Positions 24,969 through 33,792 are shown, counted from the stretch's first letter. The stretch: 64,000 nt of DNA from Clostridium akagii DSM 12554 (GCF_000686725.1 NZ_JMLK01000007.1:124001-188000), one strand, 5' to 3'. Translations and numbers: made by a program. Notes: a model not told the origin generated them from the letters alone.

Positions 24969-26347
24969 TGAATATAAAGTTTTTTAAAAAGGCTAAAATT
25001 TCTGTTAAATTAACGATAATCTATGCTATTATGTTTTCACTTATATTACTGATACTTAATGCTTCGGTGCTCCTAGGAATAAAAAATTATTTTTATTCCC
25101 AAGGAAATAAACAGGTTGGGGATGTTAACAATATATTTATAAATAATGTGGGGAAAACATCTGGGAACATTGATGTATCAGATAAAAAGCTTTTATTAAA
25201 TATACCTGCAAAAGAAAATTTATTTATAAAGGTAACACAAAATAATGGAAAAATTCTTAATGTTTCAGATAGATTTCACTATAAAATAGCGAACAAAGAG
25301 CCATATAATATAATACAACATCTAGAGGAACAAGATAGGCATTTATTATACGAAAACATAAAAATTAAGAGTAATAAATATGGTACTGTAAATTTACAAA
25401 TAGTTAAAGATATGGATAGAGAATATGATTTTATGAAGATTTTGTTTGCTCTAATGGCAACAGCCGATTTTATAGGTATTATTCTTTCAATTTTCATAGG
25501 ATATTTTATGAGTAAAAGGATGTTAAAACCTATTGATAATATTACTAAAATAGCTGAAAATATTAGCATTAATAATCTTAAAGAAAGAATAGATATAAAA
25601 GGACCTGAGGATGAACTAAAAAGACTTGGCAGCACTTTTAATACTATGATAAACAGGCTTCAAGATTCTTTTGACAGGCAGGCTGAGTTTGTATCAGATG
25701 CTTCCCATGAACTTAGAACACCCATTGCTGTTATTAAAGGATATGCCAATTTACTAGACAGATGGGGCAAGGACGACAGGGAGGCTTTAGAAAAATCAAT
25801 TTATGCAATTAAGTTTGAAGCTTCTAATATGGCTGACATGGTGGAGCAGCTACCTTTTCTTGCTAAGGGAGATAGCGGTGCTTACAAAATGGAAAAATCT
25901 AATTTCATGCTTAATGAATTAATTGATCAGGTTCTTGATGAAAGCAGTCTCATTGCTAAAAATAAGGTTATAAGTAGCGATCAAAATGATATAACAAAAA
26001 TTTTTGCAGATTATAATACAATAAAACAAATGCTAAGAATTTTTATTGAGAACAGTATTAAATTTACTCCAGAGCAGGGGAAAATAGTTATAAATTCTGT
26101 AGTACACAATAAATCTGTAGAGATAATGATAAGTGATACTGGTATTGGAATACCCAAAGAAGAAATAGAAAATGTTTTTGATAGATTTTACACTGTAGAT
26201 AAATCTAGAGCAAAGGAAAAAACTGGTACGGGCCTTGGACTGTCCATTGCAAAGCGCATTGCGGATCTACATGGTGGAACTATAAAACTTACCAGTGAAG
26301 AGGGAAAGGGAACTAAGGTAAGTGTTAAATTAAATCTCAGTGTTTAG
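24968..26347 (+). CDS. Sensor histidine kinase (ArlS-like)
   Basis: Membrane kinase of 459 aa. Membrane segments lie at about residues 14-36 and 158-179, around an external domain of about 120 residues. HAMP follows (180-233), then HisKA with H247 in SDASHELRTP, and HATPase with the N box (IENSIKFTPEQG), the GIGIP box and GLGLSIAKR. It is translationally coupled to the regulator upstream. A shortened, interrupted second copy of the last two thirds of this gene lies at 39429-39969. Confidence 0.9.
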   Translation: MNIKFFKKAKISVKLTIIYAIMFSLILLILNASVLLGIKNYFYSQGNKQVGDVNNIFINNVGKTSGNIDVSDKKLLLNIPAKENLFIKVTQNNGKILNVSDRFHYKIANKEPYNIIQHLEEQDRHLLYENIKIKSNKYGTVNLQIVKDMDREYDFMKILFALMATADFIGIILSIFIGYFMSKRMLKPIDNITKIAENISINNLKERIDIKGPEDELKRLGSTFNTMINRLQDSFDRQAEFVSDASHELRTPIAVIKGYANLLDRWGKDDREALEKSIYAIKFEASNMADMVEQLPFLAKGDSGAYKMEKSNFMLNELIDQVLDESSLIAKNKVISSDQNDITKIFADYNTIKQMLRIFIENSIKFTPEQGKIVINSVVHNKSVEIMISDTGIGIPKEEIENVFDRFYTVDKSRAKEKTGTGLGLSIAKRIADLHGGTIKLTSEEGKGTKVSVKLNLSV

Positions 26348-26513
26348 AGGATCATCAATTTAAAATTTGTATACTCATGATGATTTTGTTACAATTGAGT
26401 TGTTAAACATTTATGTTTATCTCATTAGTTATGTTTTGCCTAGTAACTTAATTATAACAGGATATTTTATAGGTGTTTTTCTTTTTTCCATCGTTGCAAA
26501 ATCATTCAACGCA

Positions 26514-26546
26514 GTTCATTTCCAGTGTAGATTGCTGGAAATGAAC
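26514..26546. promoter_or_regulatory. Perfect 12-bp inverted repeat upstream of the lysR gene
   Basis: GTTCATTTCCAG (26514-26525) and CTGGAAATGAAC (26535-26546) flank a 9-base spacer, 40 bases before the lysR start. No T run follows, so it is more likely an operator or an RNA hairpin in the leader than a terminator. Confidence 0.5.
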
Positions 26547-26586
26547 AATACAACTCTAACAGACAGAGTAAAGGAGGAAACTCAAA

Positions 26587-27480
26587 TTGGAAATACGAGT
26601 TTTACGATATTTTGTTGCGGTAGTGGAGGAAGGTAACATTTCCAATGCTGCAAAAATTCTTAATATAACACAGCCTACACTAAGCCGTCAGATAAAAAAT
26701 CTAGAAGATGAATTGGGAGTAGAGTTGTTTGCAAGGGGGAATAAACAGATTACCCTTACTGAAGATGGAGTGTTACTTCATCAACGGGCTATGGAGATTA
26801 TAGAGTTGGCCGATAAAACTGCTAGTGAATTCCAGGGGCAAAAAGAGAATGTTAGTGGTACTATTTCAATTGGTACTGTAGAATCTAATGGGGTACCATA
26901 TATAATGGATATTTTGAAAGAATTTTCAGATGAATATCCGAAAGTTCAATTTTGTATATACAGTGGTTATGTTGATGATATTAAGGATAAAATTGATAAA
27001 GGACTGGTTGATATTGGACTATTAGTAGAACCAGTTGAAATATCAAAGTATGATTCCATAAAGCTTCCTTACGAGGATAGATGGGGAGTTATTGCTCCTA
27101 AAGATCATGAAATTGCTAGAAATAAGGTTGTAACAATTGAAGATATTGTTAAATATCCACTGATTATTCCAAGAAGAGCTATGATTGGTGGAGAGATAAA
27201 AAGCTGGCTAGATCCTTATGTTGGGAAAACGAGAGTAGTTGCAGCTTATAATTTGTTAGCTAATGCTACCTATCTTGTATCAAATGGAACTGGTATTGCA
27301 ATAGCCTTGGATGGAGCCATGGGGGTAAATGAAAATAAAGAAAATGTATTTATATTATTAGAGCCCAGAAGAAGTGTAGGCAGTGTGCTTGTATGGAGGA
27401 AAAACCATATTTTTACAACAGCTTTAACTTTATTGTCAAAAATGATTAGACAAAGGTATTGTTTTGATGAAATACTCTAA
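26587..27480 (+). CDS. LysR-family transcriptional regulator
   Basis: Regulator of 297 aa beginning at TTG 26587 (MEIRVLRYFVAVVEEG) with AAAGGAGG 9 bases upstream. The N-terminal winged helix shows NISNAAKILNITQPTLSRQIKNLE. A LysR substrate-binding domain follows (about 90-290), with the IAPKDHEIA loop. Downstream, in the same direction and after a terminator, is a flavodoxin-fold quinone reductase, so control of that and other redox genes nearby is likely. The inducer is unknown. Confidence 0.9.
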   Translation: MEIRVLRYFVAVVEEGNISNAAKILNITQPTLSRQIKNLEDELGVELFARGNKQITLTEDGVLLHQRAMEIIELADKTASEFQGQKENVSGTISIGTVESNGVPYIMDILKEFSDEYPKVQFCIYSGYVDDIKDKIDKGLVDIGLLVEPVEISKYDSIKLPYEDRWGVIAPKDHEIARNKVVTIEDIVKYPLIIPRRAMIGGEIKSWLDPYVGKTRVVAAYNLLANATYLVSNGTGIAIALDGAMGVNENKENVFILLEPRRSVGSVLVWRKNHIFTTALTLLSKMIRQRYCFDEIL

Positions 27481-27507
27481 CATATGCCTTTAAAGTATAG
27501 AGATACG

Positions 27508-27567
27508 TAGAATATAGGCATTAGACATTGTGTAGAACCTTGAGTAAAATATACTCAAGGTTCTTTT
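27508..27567 (+). terminator. Terminator after lysR, copy 1 of an intergenic repeat
   Basis: AGAACCTTGAGTA (27534-27546) pairs perfectly with 27552-27564, followed by four T. The 25 bases before it and the stem are repeated at 29438-29493 (same TAGAATATAGG-ATTAGACATT lead-in, same TTGAGTAAAATATACTCAAG core). Confidence 0.8.
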
Positions 27568-27601
27568 GCATTAAGATAAAACAAAAATGGAGGAATTAAA
27601 T

Positions 27602-28186
27602 ATGAATAATTTAGTAATTTATGCACATCCAAATCCAAAGAGTTTTGGAATGGGAATAGTTAATACTGTAGTTAAAGCGTCTAAAGAGAAAGGAGCTAAT
27701 GTTAGAGTTAGAGACCTGTATGAAATAGGATTTGATCCAATACTTAAACCATCGGATTTTGTAGATCTTCAAAATGGAATAGTAGCAGAAGATATTGCAG
27801 TAGAACAGGAGAATATTAAATGGGCAGATGTTATTACATTTGTTTATCCAGTTTGGTGGGCATCATTTCCTGCTATTTTAAGAGGATATGTAGATAGAGT
27901 ATTTTCTAATGGGTTTGCATTTAAAAATGAAAGGGGAACTCCCGTGGGGTTATTAAAAGGCAAGAAGGGATTGTTATTTTGCACTACGGGCACTCCGAGT
28001 GAATTTTATTCTGCAAGTGGGATGCATAATTCAATGATACAGACTTCAGATGAAGCTGTATTTAATTTCACAGGTATAGAACAAGTAAAACATGTTTTTT
28101 TTGGTTCGGTACCTTCTGCTACTGATGAAATACGTAATGATTATCTGGAAGAAGTGAAAAAAATAGTAAAAGATACCTTGAAATAA
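27602..28186 (+). CDS. NAD(P)H:quinone oxidoreductase, flavodoxin fold
   Basis: Flavoprotein of 194 aa resembling the NQO1/MdaB/YwrO type. It is started at ATG 27602 behind GGAGG; an ATG at 27587 lies before the SD. Motifs are the FMN/FAD phosphate loop IYAHPNPKSFGMG, VTFVYPVWWASFPAILRGYVDRVF and the CTTGTPSEFY loop. It reduces quinones or other electrophiles by two electrons with NAD(P)H in the cytoplasm. It is probably a target of the LysR regulator upstream. Confidence 0.88.
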   Translation: MNNLVIYAHPNPKSFGMGIVNTVVKASKEKGANVRVRDLYEIGFDPILKPSDFVDLQNGIVAEDIAVEQENIKWADVITFVYPVWWASFPAILRGYVDRVFSNGFAFKNERGTPVGLLKGKKGLLFCTTGTPSEFYSASGMHNSMIQTSDEAVFNFTGIEQVKHVFFGSVPSATDEIRNDYLEEVKKIVKDTLK

Positions 28187-28519
28187 ACAAAGATATCACC
28201 TGATTATATTAGTAATGTTTCAGTGGCAAATGTGATGAAGAGAATTAAAATTGTTTATGCTGCTACTAACTTTTATTGAATAAGCATAACAATAACAATG
28301 AAACCATATTTGGATATAAAAATATGGCTCCATTGTAAATATGCGGGCAACTTCATAAATGTTATTCCACATGTTTAATATGAGAAAGGGAATAGTAGAT
28401 CAATACGAGTTGGTTAGAAATTCATAAAATTATAAAAAATACCTATCTACGCATAGTCACGGGAGAAATTAACATAGTGTATATAAAAAATAATACTACT
28501 TGATAGGAGAAATTATTGT
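28187..28519. other. Intergenic region with a weak hairpin
   Basis: No convincing gene is seen in these 333 bases. AACCATATTT (28302-28311) and AAATATGGCT (28319-28330 region) form a hairpin that may end transcription of the quinone reductase, without a good T run. The stretch after it is AT-rich and probably carries the promoter of the chemoreceptor-like gene, with GATAGGAG as RBS. Confidence 0.4.
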
Positions 28520-29371
28520 ATGCTTTCAAATGAAAAAAGTGAATCTGAGATTGTTTTAGATTTCCTAGTAAAATTAGCACCTACACTCCAAAAGTTAATA
28601 CCTTTAGATTGCATTATTGGCATAGCTGATACAGAAAAGTTTCTTTGCAGTATCCCAGGAGAAAAGATAAGATTACCAATAAATACGATTGGAACTGCTA
28701 TTTCAGAAGAAGTTCCAATAGGTAAAGCTATTAGGTCTGGAAAACCTGAAAAAATGATAGCGCCTAAAGAAGCGTTAGGAATTAGTTTTCAAGCGACAGC
28801 CATTCCTATATTTGATAATCAAGGAATGGTAATTGGAGGAATCGGATTAGGTATTGGGTTGGAGAATCGAGAAATTTTAATTAATAATGCAAATTTAGTA
28901 GAAACATCATCAAAACAAACGTTAGCTACTATAGAAGAACTTTCTGCGTCAGCATTACAGTTATCAACACAACAATCATATCTCCAAAACTTAGCGAAAG
29001 AGGTAACTGAGCAAATAAGGGAAACAGAAAAAATAATTGAACTAATAAGAGGAATAGCACACACTTCAAATATACTTGGTCTAAATGCATCTATTGAATC
29101 AGCTAGAGCCGGAGAATATGGTAAAGGCTTTTCAGTAGTGGCAACAGAAATTCGGAAAATGGCCGAGAATAGTTCAAGCGCAGTAAAAGATGTTGAAAAT
29201 ATTTTAAATAAAATTAAAGAAAAGATAAAAGTAATTGATGAAAAGATTGATGAAACCTCATCTATAGGAAGGCAACAGGTGGCTGCTACTAAAGAAATAA
29301 CAAGCACTATGGAAAAATTAGCAGAATCAGCAACTAACCTCAAACTAGCTTCTAGTATCGTAGTTGGATAA
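28520..29371 (+). CDS. Soluble methyl-accepting chemotaxis-type signalling protein
   Basis: Protein of 283 aa without a membrane segment. The N-terminal half (about 1-125) is a compact alpha/beta sensor domain with two GGIGLGIG-like glycine turns. The C-terminal half is a shortened MCP signalling domain, with the tip sequence [36 protein letters not shown] clearly readable in two parts. The cytoplasmic location suggests it senses an internal metabolite or redox cofactor and feeds the CheA-CheW array. The ligand is unknown. It stands alone between two redox genes. Confidence 0.85.
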   Translation: MLSNEKSESEIVLDFLVKLAPTLQKLIPLDCIIGIADTEKFLCSIPGEKIRLPINTIGTAISEEVPIGKAIRSGKPEKMIAPKEALGISFQATAIPIFDNQGMVIGGIGLGIGLENREILINNANLVETSSKQTLATIEELSASALQLSTQQSYLQNLAKEVTEQIRETEKIIELIRGIAHTSNILGLNASIESARAGEYGKGFSVVATEIRKMAENSSSAVKDVENILNKIKEKIKVIDEKIDETSSIGRQQVAATKEITSTMEKLAESATNLKLASSIVVG

Positions 29372-29437
29372 GTGTTGTAATACTAATGAGACAATTTTGA
29401 ATTAGAATAACACATGCTTTTCAGGCATAATTACATA

Positions 29438-29493
29438 TAGAATATAGGTATTAGACATTACGAAAGATCTTGAGTAAAATATACTCAAGGCTC
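29438..29493 (+). terminator. Terminator after the chemoreceptor gene, copy 2 of an intergenic repeat
   Basis: AGATCTTGAGTA (29465-29476) pairs with TACTCAAGGCTCT (29482-29494), then a T run. It is the second copy of the element at 27508-27567, with about 10 substitutions, so the unit was duplicated together with its lead-in. Confidence 0.8.
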
Positions 29494-29598
29494 TTTTTTA
29501 CAGCAATCAAACCGATTTATCAGTCATCGTGTTCCTAAAATGTCAAAACAAAAAAATATAAATTATATGCGTCGGAGAAGACGAAAAAGGAGAAATAA

Positions 29599-30135
29599 AT
29601 GAAAGTAGTAGTAATAACAGGAAGTGCACATAAAAAAGGAACATCTGCATTACTTGCAGATAAATTTATGGAAGGAGCAACAGAAGTAGGACATGAAGTA
29701 TTCCGTTTTGATGCAGCTTTTGAAGAAGTAAAACCATGTTTATCATGTGATTATTGTTCAGCACATGATTCAAATTGCGTGCATAAAGATTCTATGGAAA
29801 AATTAAATGGTGAATTAGCTACGGCAGATATGGTAGTATTTGCAACACCAATATATTACTATACAATGTCAGCGCAGATTAAAGCAGTTATTGATCGTTT
29901 CCATGCAAAGAATGCAATATTTTTAGGAAATAAAAAAGCAATTATGATGGCGACTGCCTACGGAGATGCAGATTGGACAATGGATGGTCTTGATAAAACA
30001 TTTGAATTAATGTTAGGCTTTCTTAATTGGAAAAACGCTGGAACTTTATATGCAACAGGATGTCCTGCAAGAGAAGTAATAGAGCAGACGGATTTCCCAA
30101 AGAAAGCATACGAAATGGGTAAAAATATTAAATAA
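29599..30135 (+). CDS. NADPH-dependent FMN reductase-like flavoprotein
   Basis: Flavodoxin-fold protein of 178 aa. The phosphate loop is ITGSAHKKGTSALLA. A cysteine-rich turn CLSCDYCSAHDSNC, as in iron-sulfur flavoproteins and related azoreductase-like enzymes, lies at residues 49-62. TPIYYYTMSAQIKAVIDRFH is the typical FMN-binding second loop. It starts a small operon with the tautomerase (37 bases later) and a related flavoprotein at 30473. It is likely to reduce quinones, nitro compounds or similar electrophiles. AAAAAGGAG is the RBS. Confidence 0.87.
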   Translation: MKVVVITGSAHKKGTSALLADKFMEGATEVGHEVFRFDAAFEEVKPCLSCDYCSAHDSNCVHKDSMEKLNGELATADMVVFATPIYYYTMSAQIKAVIDRFHAKNAIFLGNKKAIMMATAYGDADWTMDGLDKTFELMLGFLNWKNAGTLYATGCPAREVIEQTDFPKKAYEMGKNIK

Positions 30136-30172
30136 ATTTAATAAAAATAATAAAAATAAAAGGAGAATTTAT

Positions 30173-30358
30173 ATGCCAGTAATAACGTTAGAAGCAGCAA
30201 AATTAAACAAAGATCAAAAAAAACAGTTGGTAAATGAGTTTACAGTAACAGCTTCAAAGATTATGAATATACCAGAACAAGCAATATTCATTTTCTTGAA
30301 GGAAAATTCATTGGAAAATATTGGAGTAGGCGGACAGCTTTTATCCGATAGAAAATAA
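30173..30358 (+). CDS. 4-oxalocrotonate tautomerase-family protein
   Basis: Small enzyme of 61 aa starting MPVITLEAAKL; after removal of Met the N-terminal proline is the catalytic base of this family. The length matches the 4-OT subunit, which works as a hexamer. The usual Arg in the middle is not obvious. It keto-enol tautomerises unsaturated dicarbonyl compounds. It lies between two flavoprotein genes, consistent with detoxification of quinone-like or enone compounds. AGGAG lies 7 bases upstream. Confidence 0.85.
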   Translation: MPVITLEAAKLNKDQKKQLVNEFTVTASKIMNIPEQAIFIFLKENSLENIGVGGQLLSDRK

Positions 30359-30472
30359 ATAAATAAATTATGTTGTCAGTATGAAGAAAATTTAAACTGC
30401 CAGTATTTTATATTTTTATAAGTGTTTTATCTAATGAGCTCGTTAGAGAGAAATATAGTAAGGAGTAACAAT

Positions 30473-31027
30473 ATGAGACATATACTAATAGTTTCATCAA
30501 GTCCACGAGTAGGTGGCAATTCTGATTTACTTTGCGATGAACTAGCAAAGGGTATAGTAAGTAATGGAAACACATATGAAAAAATGAATTTGGCAAAGAT
30601 GAATATAAAACCTTGTCTTGCTTGTAATATATGCCAAGGTAATGGGGGAAACTGCATTCAAAAAGATGATATGAGTAAAATTATTGAAGCTTATAAGCGT
30701 GTTGATGCAGTTGTATTTGCGACTCCATTATATTTCTTTAATATAAATGCACAGTTAAAAATTATTATGGATAGAACTTACTGTGAATATCAGTATGAAA
30801 ATGAATATGTAAAATTTAGTTTTCATAAGGCAGCATTTATTTCTACTTGTGGAAGACCGAGTGAAGTTTCTTTTGACACTGCTATACGTGGATACAAAGA
30901 GTATATTAAGTGTCTACATGATGTTACTGATGTTGGAATGGTATTGGCAACAAGTGTTTTGAATAAAGGTGATGTAGTAGAAAGTAAATTTATGAAAGAA
31001 GCATATGAATTAGGTAAAAAATTGTAA
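30473..31027 (+). CDS. NADPH-dependent FMN reductase-like flavoprotein
   Basis: Flavodoxin-fold protein of 184 aa from ATG 30473 (AAGGAG upstream), paralogous to the one at 29599. The phosphate loop is SSSPRVGGNSDLL. The cysteine turn is CLACNICQGNGGNC, and the second loop is TPLYFFNINAQLKIIMDRTY. The paired cysteines could hold a 4Fe-4S cluster as in iron-sulfur flavoproteins. An alternative upstream ATG at 30422 has no SD. It is followed by an aldo/keto reductase. Confidence 0.87.
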   Translation: MRHILIVSSSPRVGGNSDLLCDELAKGIVSNGNTYEKMNLAKMNIKPCLACNICQGNGGNCIQKDDMSKIIEAYKRVDAVVFATPLYFFNINAQLKIIMDRTYCEYQYENEYVKFSFHKAAFISTCGRPSEVSFDTAIRGYKEYIKCLHDVTDVGMVLATSVLNKGDVVESKFMKEAYELGKKL

Positions 31028-31073
31028 TAACATAATTAATTTTAATAATTAAAATTATAGGAGGAACAATCAT

Positions 31074-32027
31074 ATGGAAAATAATAATAAAATACCACGT
31101 ATAGCATTAGGTACTTGGTCTTGGGGCGTAGGTTTTGCAGGGGGAGATCAGGTTTTTGGAAATAATCTTGGAGAGGAAGAACTGAAACTAGTTTTTGAAA
31201 CAGCAATGAAAAATGGACTCAACCTTTGGGACACAGCTGTTGTTTATGGTATGGGGGCTTCTGAAAAAATTTTGGGAGCGTTTGCTAAAACTTATCCCCG
31301 TGAGAGTTTGATTTTATCAACAAAATTCACACCTCAAATAGCGGGTGATTCTGCCGACCCTGTAGCAGATATGTGTGCTGCCAGTTTGGAACGTTTGGGT
31401 ACAGATTATATCGATATCTACTGGATTCACAATCCGGGTGATGTGGACAAATGGACAAAATATTTGATTCAACTTGTGAAAAGTGGGAAGGTAAAGCATG
31501 TTGGTGTTTCTAATCATAATTTAGAGGAGATCAAGCGTGCGGAAAGTATTCTGGCTAAGGAGGGCGTACATATTTCTGCAATCCAGAACCACTACAGTCT
31601 TCTTTATCGTTCCTCAGAGGAAGGTGGAATTCTTGATTACTGCAAGGAAAACAACATAACATTTTTTGCTTATATGGTATTAGAGCAGGGAGCATTAAGT
31701 GGTAAATATGATACTAAACATCCACTTCCAGAAGGCAGCCAGCGTGCTATGACATATAATCCTGTATTACCGGAGATTGAAGCACTAATTGATACTATGA
31801 AAAATGTTGGTAAGAAGTACAATGCTTCTGTGTCACAGATTGCAATGGCATGGGCTATTGCTAAGGGCACGACACCTATAATCGGTGTAACTAAGCCATC
31901 ACACGTTGAAGATGCAGCAAAGGTTACTGAGATTATTCTTACAGCAGAAGAAATAGGAGAATTAGAAAGTATGGCGTCAAAAACAGGTGTAGATACGAGA
32001 GGTTCATGGGAACATCCTATGGTATAA
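31074..32027 (+). CDS. Aldo/keto reductase
   Basis: NADPH-dependent oxidoreductase of 317 aa, a TIM-barrel protein. Catalytic residues of the AKR tetrad appear in LWDTAVVYG (Asp and Tyr), LSTKF (Lys) and YWIHNP (His). The NADPH-binding end is around TPIIGVTKPSHVEDAA. It reduces aldehydes or ketones. Upstream (46 bases) is the flavoprotein gene, and a convergent MerR regulator lies downstream. RBS is AGGAGG. Confidence 0.9.
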   Translation: MENNNKIPRIALGTWSWGVGFAGGDQVFGNNLGEEELKLVFETAMKNGLNLWDTAVVYGMGASEKILGAFAKTYPRESLILSTKFTPQIAGDSADPVADMCAASLERLGTDYIDIYWIHNPGDVDKWTKYLIQLVKSGKVKHVGVSNHNLEEIKRAESILAKEGVHISAIQNHYSLLYRSSEEGGILDYCKENNITFFAYMVLEQGALSGKYDTKHPLPEGSQRAMTYNPVLPEIEALIDTMKNVGKKYNASVSQIAMAWAIAKGTTPIIGVTKPSHVEDAAKVTEIILTAEEIGELESMASKTGVDTRGSWEHPMV

Positions 32028-32095
32028 TTTGATTCCTCTCATGGAGTGAGAGAATTATCACTGGGCTCAACAATATTAAATGAAAATAAATAGAG

Positions 32096-32139
32096 CCACT
32101 TGTATTTCATATAAATAGTTATGAAATACAAGTGGTTTT
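32096..32139. terminator. Bidirectional terminator between aldo/keto reductase and merR
   Basis: CCACTTGTATTTCAT (32096-32110) pairs perfectly with 32121-32135, followed by TTTT on the plus strand and by an AT-rich tail on the minus strand. It separates convergent genes. Confidence 0.8.
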
Positions 32140-32142
32140 CTG

Positions 32143-32556
32143 TCATGAAGAAATGCAATCCCCTAATTTTTTGTTTTTATGAATATCTTCTGTCCCAGCG
32201 GCCAATGAAGTCTTGTAATACCAGCATTTATGGTCTATGATCTCCATTGTTTTTTTCAGTTCTTTCATCTTTGCTTCTACAACATCTTTTCGTTCCATGA
32301 ACATGTCATATCTCTGCTGCAAGGTGGAATCTCCATCCGAACACCAATCAATGAAATTTTTGATATACTTGATGGGCATTCCGGTAGATTTTAAACATTC
32401 AACTATTTTTAATGTTTCTAAATCGGAATTCTTAAATAATCGAGTTCCGTTTGGGGTACGTTCTATAAAAGGAATCAAGCCCTCTTTGTCATAGTATCTA
32501 AGAGTATATGCTGTAATATTCATCTTTTTTGCAACTTCGCCAATAGAATATGTCAT
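32143..32556 (-). CDS. MerR-family transcriptional regulator
   Basis: Regulator of 137 aa with the N-terminal MerR winged helix (YSIGEVAKKMNITAYTLRYYDKEGL) and a coiled dimerisation helix; a few C-terminal residues include one cysteine (C127-region CWYYK and the last GDC). It resembles the AdhR/YyaN-type regulators that respond to aldehydes and electrophiles. A perfect 9-bp inverted repeat lies just upstream of its start. Three nearby promoters with 19-bp spacers and a shared TANAGTTRACTCTA core are likely targets. RBS is AAGGAGG on the minus strand. Confidence 0.88.
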   Translation of the reverse strand: MTYSIGEVAKKMNITAYTLRYYDKEGLIPFIERTPNGTRLFKNSDLETLKIVECLKSTGMPIKYIKNFIDWCSDGDSTLQQRYDMFMERKDVVEAKMKELKKTMEIIDHKCWYYKTSLAAGTEDIHKNKKLGDCISS

Positions 32557-32578
32557 AATTCACCTCCTTACCTAATGG

Positions 32579-32602
32579 TATAGACTTCGAGTTAAGTCTA
32601 TA
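32579..32602. promoter_or_regulatory. Palindromic operator upstream of merR
   Basis: TATAGACTT (32579-32587) and AAGTCTATA (32594-32602) flank CGAGTT. A minus-strand promoter TTGACA-N17-TAAGAT lies upstream at about 32610-32640, so the palindrome is near the transcription start, a place suited to autorepression. Confidence 0.6.
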
Positions 32603-32795
32603 CTGTAAGAAAATCTTATCACGGTATTGGCTAAATGTCAAAGTGAACTTAGCCAAGTAACACCCATGTTTTACCGGGTGCAAAATGTATAAGTTTACGC
32701 TCTTTTAATATTGTTTTAATTTGTTGTTTTCAGGTTTGAAATAATCGTTGTATGAGATTCAGTTTATTTTATAACAATAATTTCATATTCCTTAA

Positions 32796-33655
32796 TCACG
32801 CCTGTTTTAAAAAATATTGGTTGATTTCATGCATTCTTGAAACCTGTTTTACATGGAAGGGACAGTGTGATTCACAATGTCCGCAGGACATACATGCATC
32901 TGCTTGTATGTTCAGTTTGTGGTAATGACCTTTAGCCATTTCGTCACCAGCTAGAGCTAGATCATAATATTTGTTGATCATACCAACGTCGATACACATT
33001 GGGCAAGGTTGGCAGTGATTGCAGTAAACGCAGTTTCCTTTAGCATTCTGTGCTGTGAAGCTACCGATGACGGAGTAATCCCGTTCTTCTGGTGTAGCAT
33101 CAAGTAAACCGAGAATATCTTGTAGGTCTTTACGGTTTCAGATACCAGGAAGGCAGGTAAGTACGCCAGGTCTGTCCAGAGCATACTGTATGCACTGATA
33201 TCTGGTAAGTTCACGTTTGAATGGTGAAGTTTTAGGGTTGAGCAATTGACCACCACCGAAAGCCTTCATCACAGAGATTCCTATACCATCTTTTTCGCAG
33301 TCACGGAATAGAGATGCACGTTCCTCAGAATAACATGCTTCACCACTTTCAAAAGAAAAATCATAAGCAGGGTTGATGCTGAACATAAACATATCCATCA
33401 AATTGGTTTCCAGAAGGCGTCTAGCCATACTTGGTGAATGAGATGAAAATCCAAGATGTCGAATTACACCTGCACTTTTTAAATGTTTCATATAGTCCCA
33501 AAGACCAGAGGATATCACGTCATTATAATCACTCATTTCATCAATGCAGTGAATATAGCCCATGTCTGAATAATCAGTTTCATACAGTTTTAGTTGGATC
33601 TCAAAAGTATGTTTGATAGTATTAAGATTACGAGTCCAGCCGTATTTTCCTGTAT
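32796..33655 (-). pseudogene. Aldo/keto reductase with C-terminal ferredoxin-like domain (broken)
   Basis: The minus strand encodes one continuous frame resembling the 370-residue AKR-ferredoxin family. From about 33650 it reads KYGWTRNLNTIKHTFEIQL, DMGYIHCIDEM, LGFSSHSPSMARRLLE, then LPGI, an in-frame TGA at about 33138, NRKDLQDILGLLDATPEERD, and the cysteines CVYCNHCQPCPMC and CMSCGHCESHCPFHV. About 90 N-terminal residues (the start of the barrel) are missing and an in-frame TGA follows near 33655. Truncation plus the internal stop make it a pseudogene. A MerR-type promoter on the minus strand still points at it. Confidence 0.8.
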
Positions 33656-33701
33656 TTCATATAATTGTCCTCCAATATAATAAACTCACTGTATACTGTT
33701 T

Positions 33702-33732
33702 ATTATAAAACATAGAGTTAACTGTAGGTCAA
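33702..33732 (-). promoter_or_regulatory. MerR-type promoter (19-bp spacer) toward the broken aldo/keto reductase
   Basis: On the minus strand, TTGACC and TATAAT are separated by 19 bases containing TACAGTTAACTCTA, a near-palindrome. The overlong spacer is a signature of promoters activated by MerR-family regulators. It is back to back with the promoter at 33762. Confidence 0.65.
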
Positions 33733-33761
33733 TAGTTTTTTTGATTTTTTGAAATAAGGTA

Positions 33762-33792
33762 TTGACTTACAGTTGACTCTAGCCCTTATGAT
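33762..33792 (+). promoter_or_regulatory. MerR-type promoter (19-bp spacer) of the DUF3737 operon
   Basis: TTGACT and TATGAT are separated by 19 bases with the core TACAGTTGACTCTA. About 45 bases around it are nearly repeated at 37795-37845 before the alcohol dehydrogenase gene. The 316-base gap 33656-33971 holds this divergent promoter pair and no gene apart from a meaningless 21-codon frame. Confidence 0.7.

Noticed and set aside
26367-26636. An 89-codon plus-strand frame before lysR
   Set aside because: It has no RBS, crosses the 12-bp inverted repeat, and overlaps the well-supported lysR start by 50 bases in another frame.
27508-29493. Intergenic repeats as insertion-sequence ends or CRISPR-like units
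   Set aside because: There are only two copies, they are terminators, no target-site duplication or transposase is near, and the intervening genes are ordinary.
33138-33140. In-frame TGA in the aldo/keto reductase as a selenocysteine codon
   Set aside because: The position is not a cysteine in the family, no SECIS-like hairpin stands after it, and the gene is also truncated at the N-terminus.
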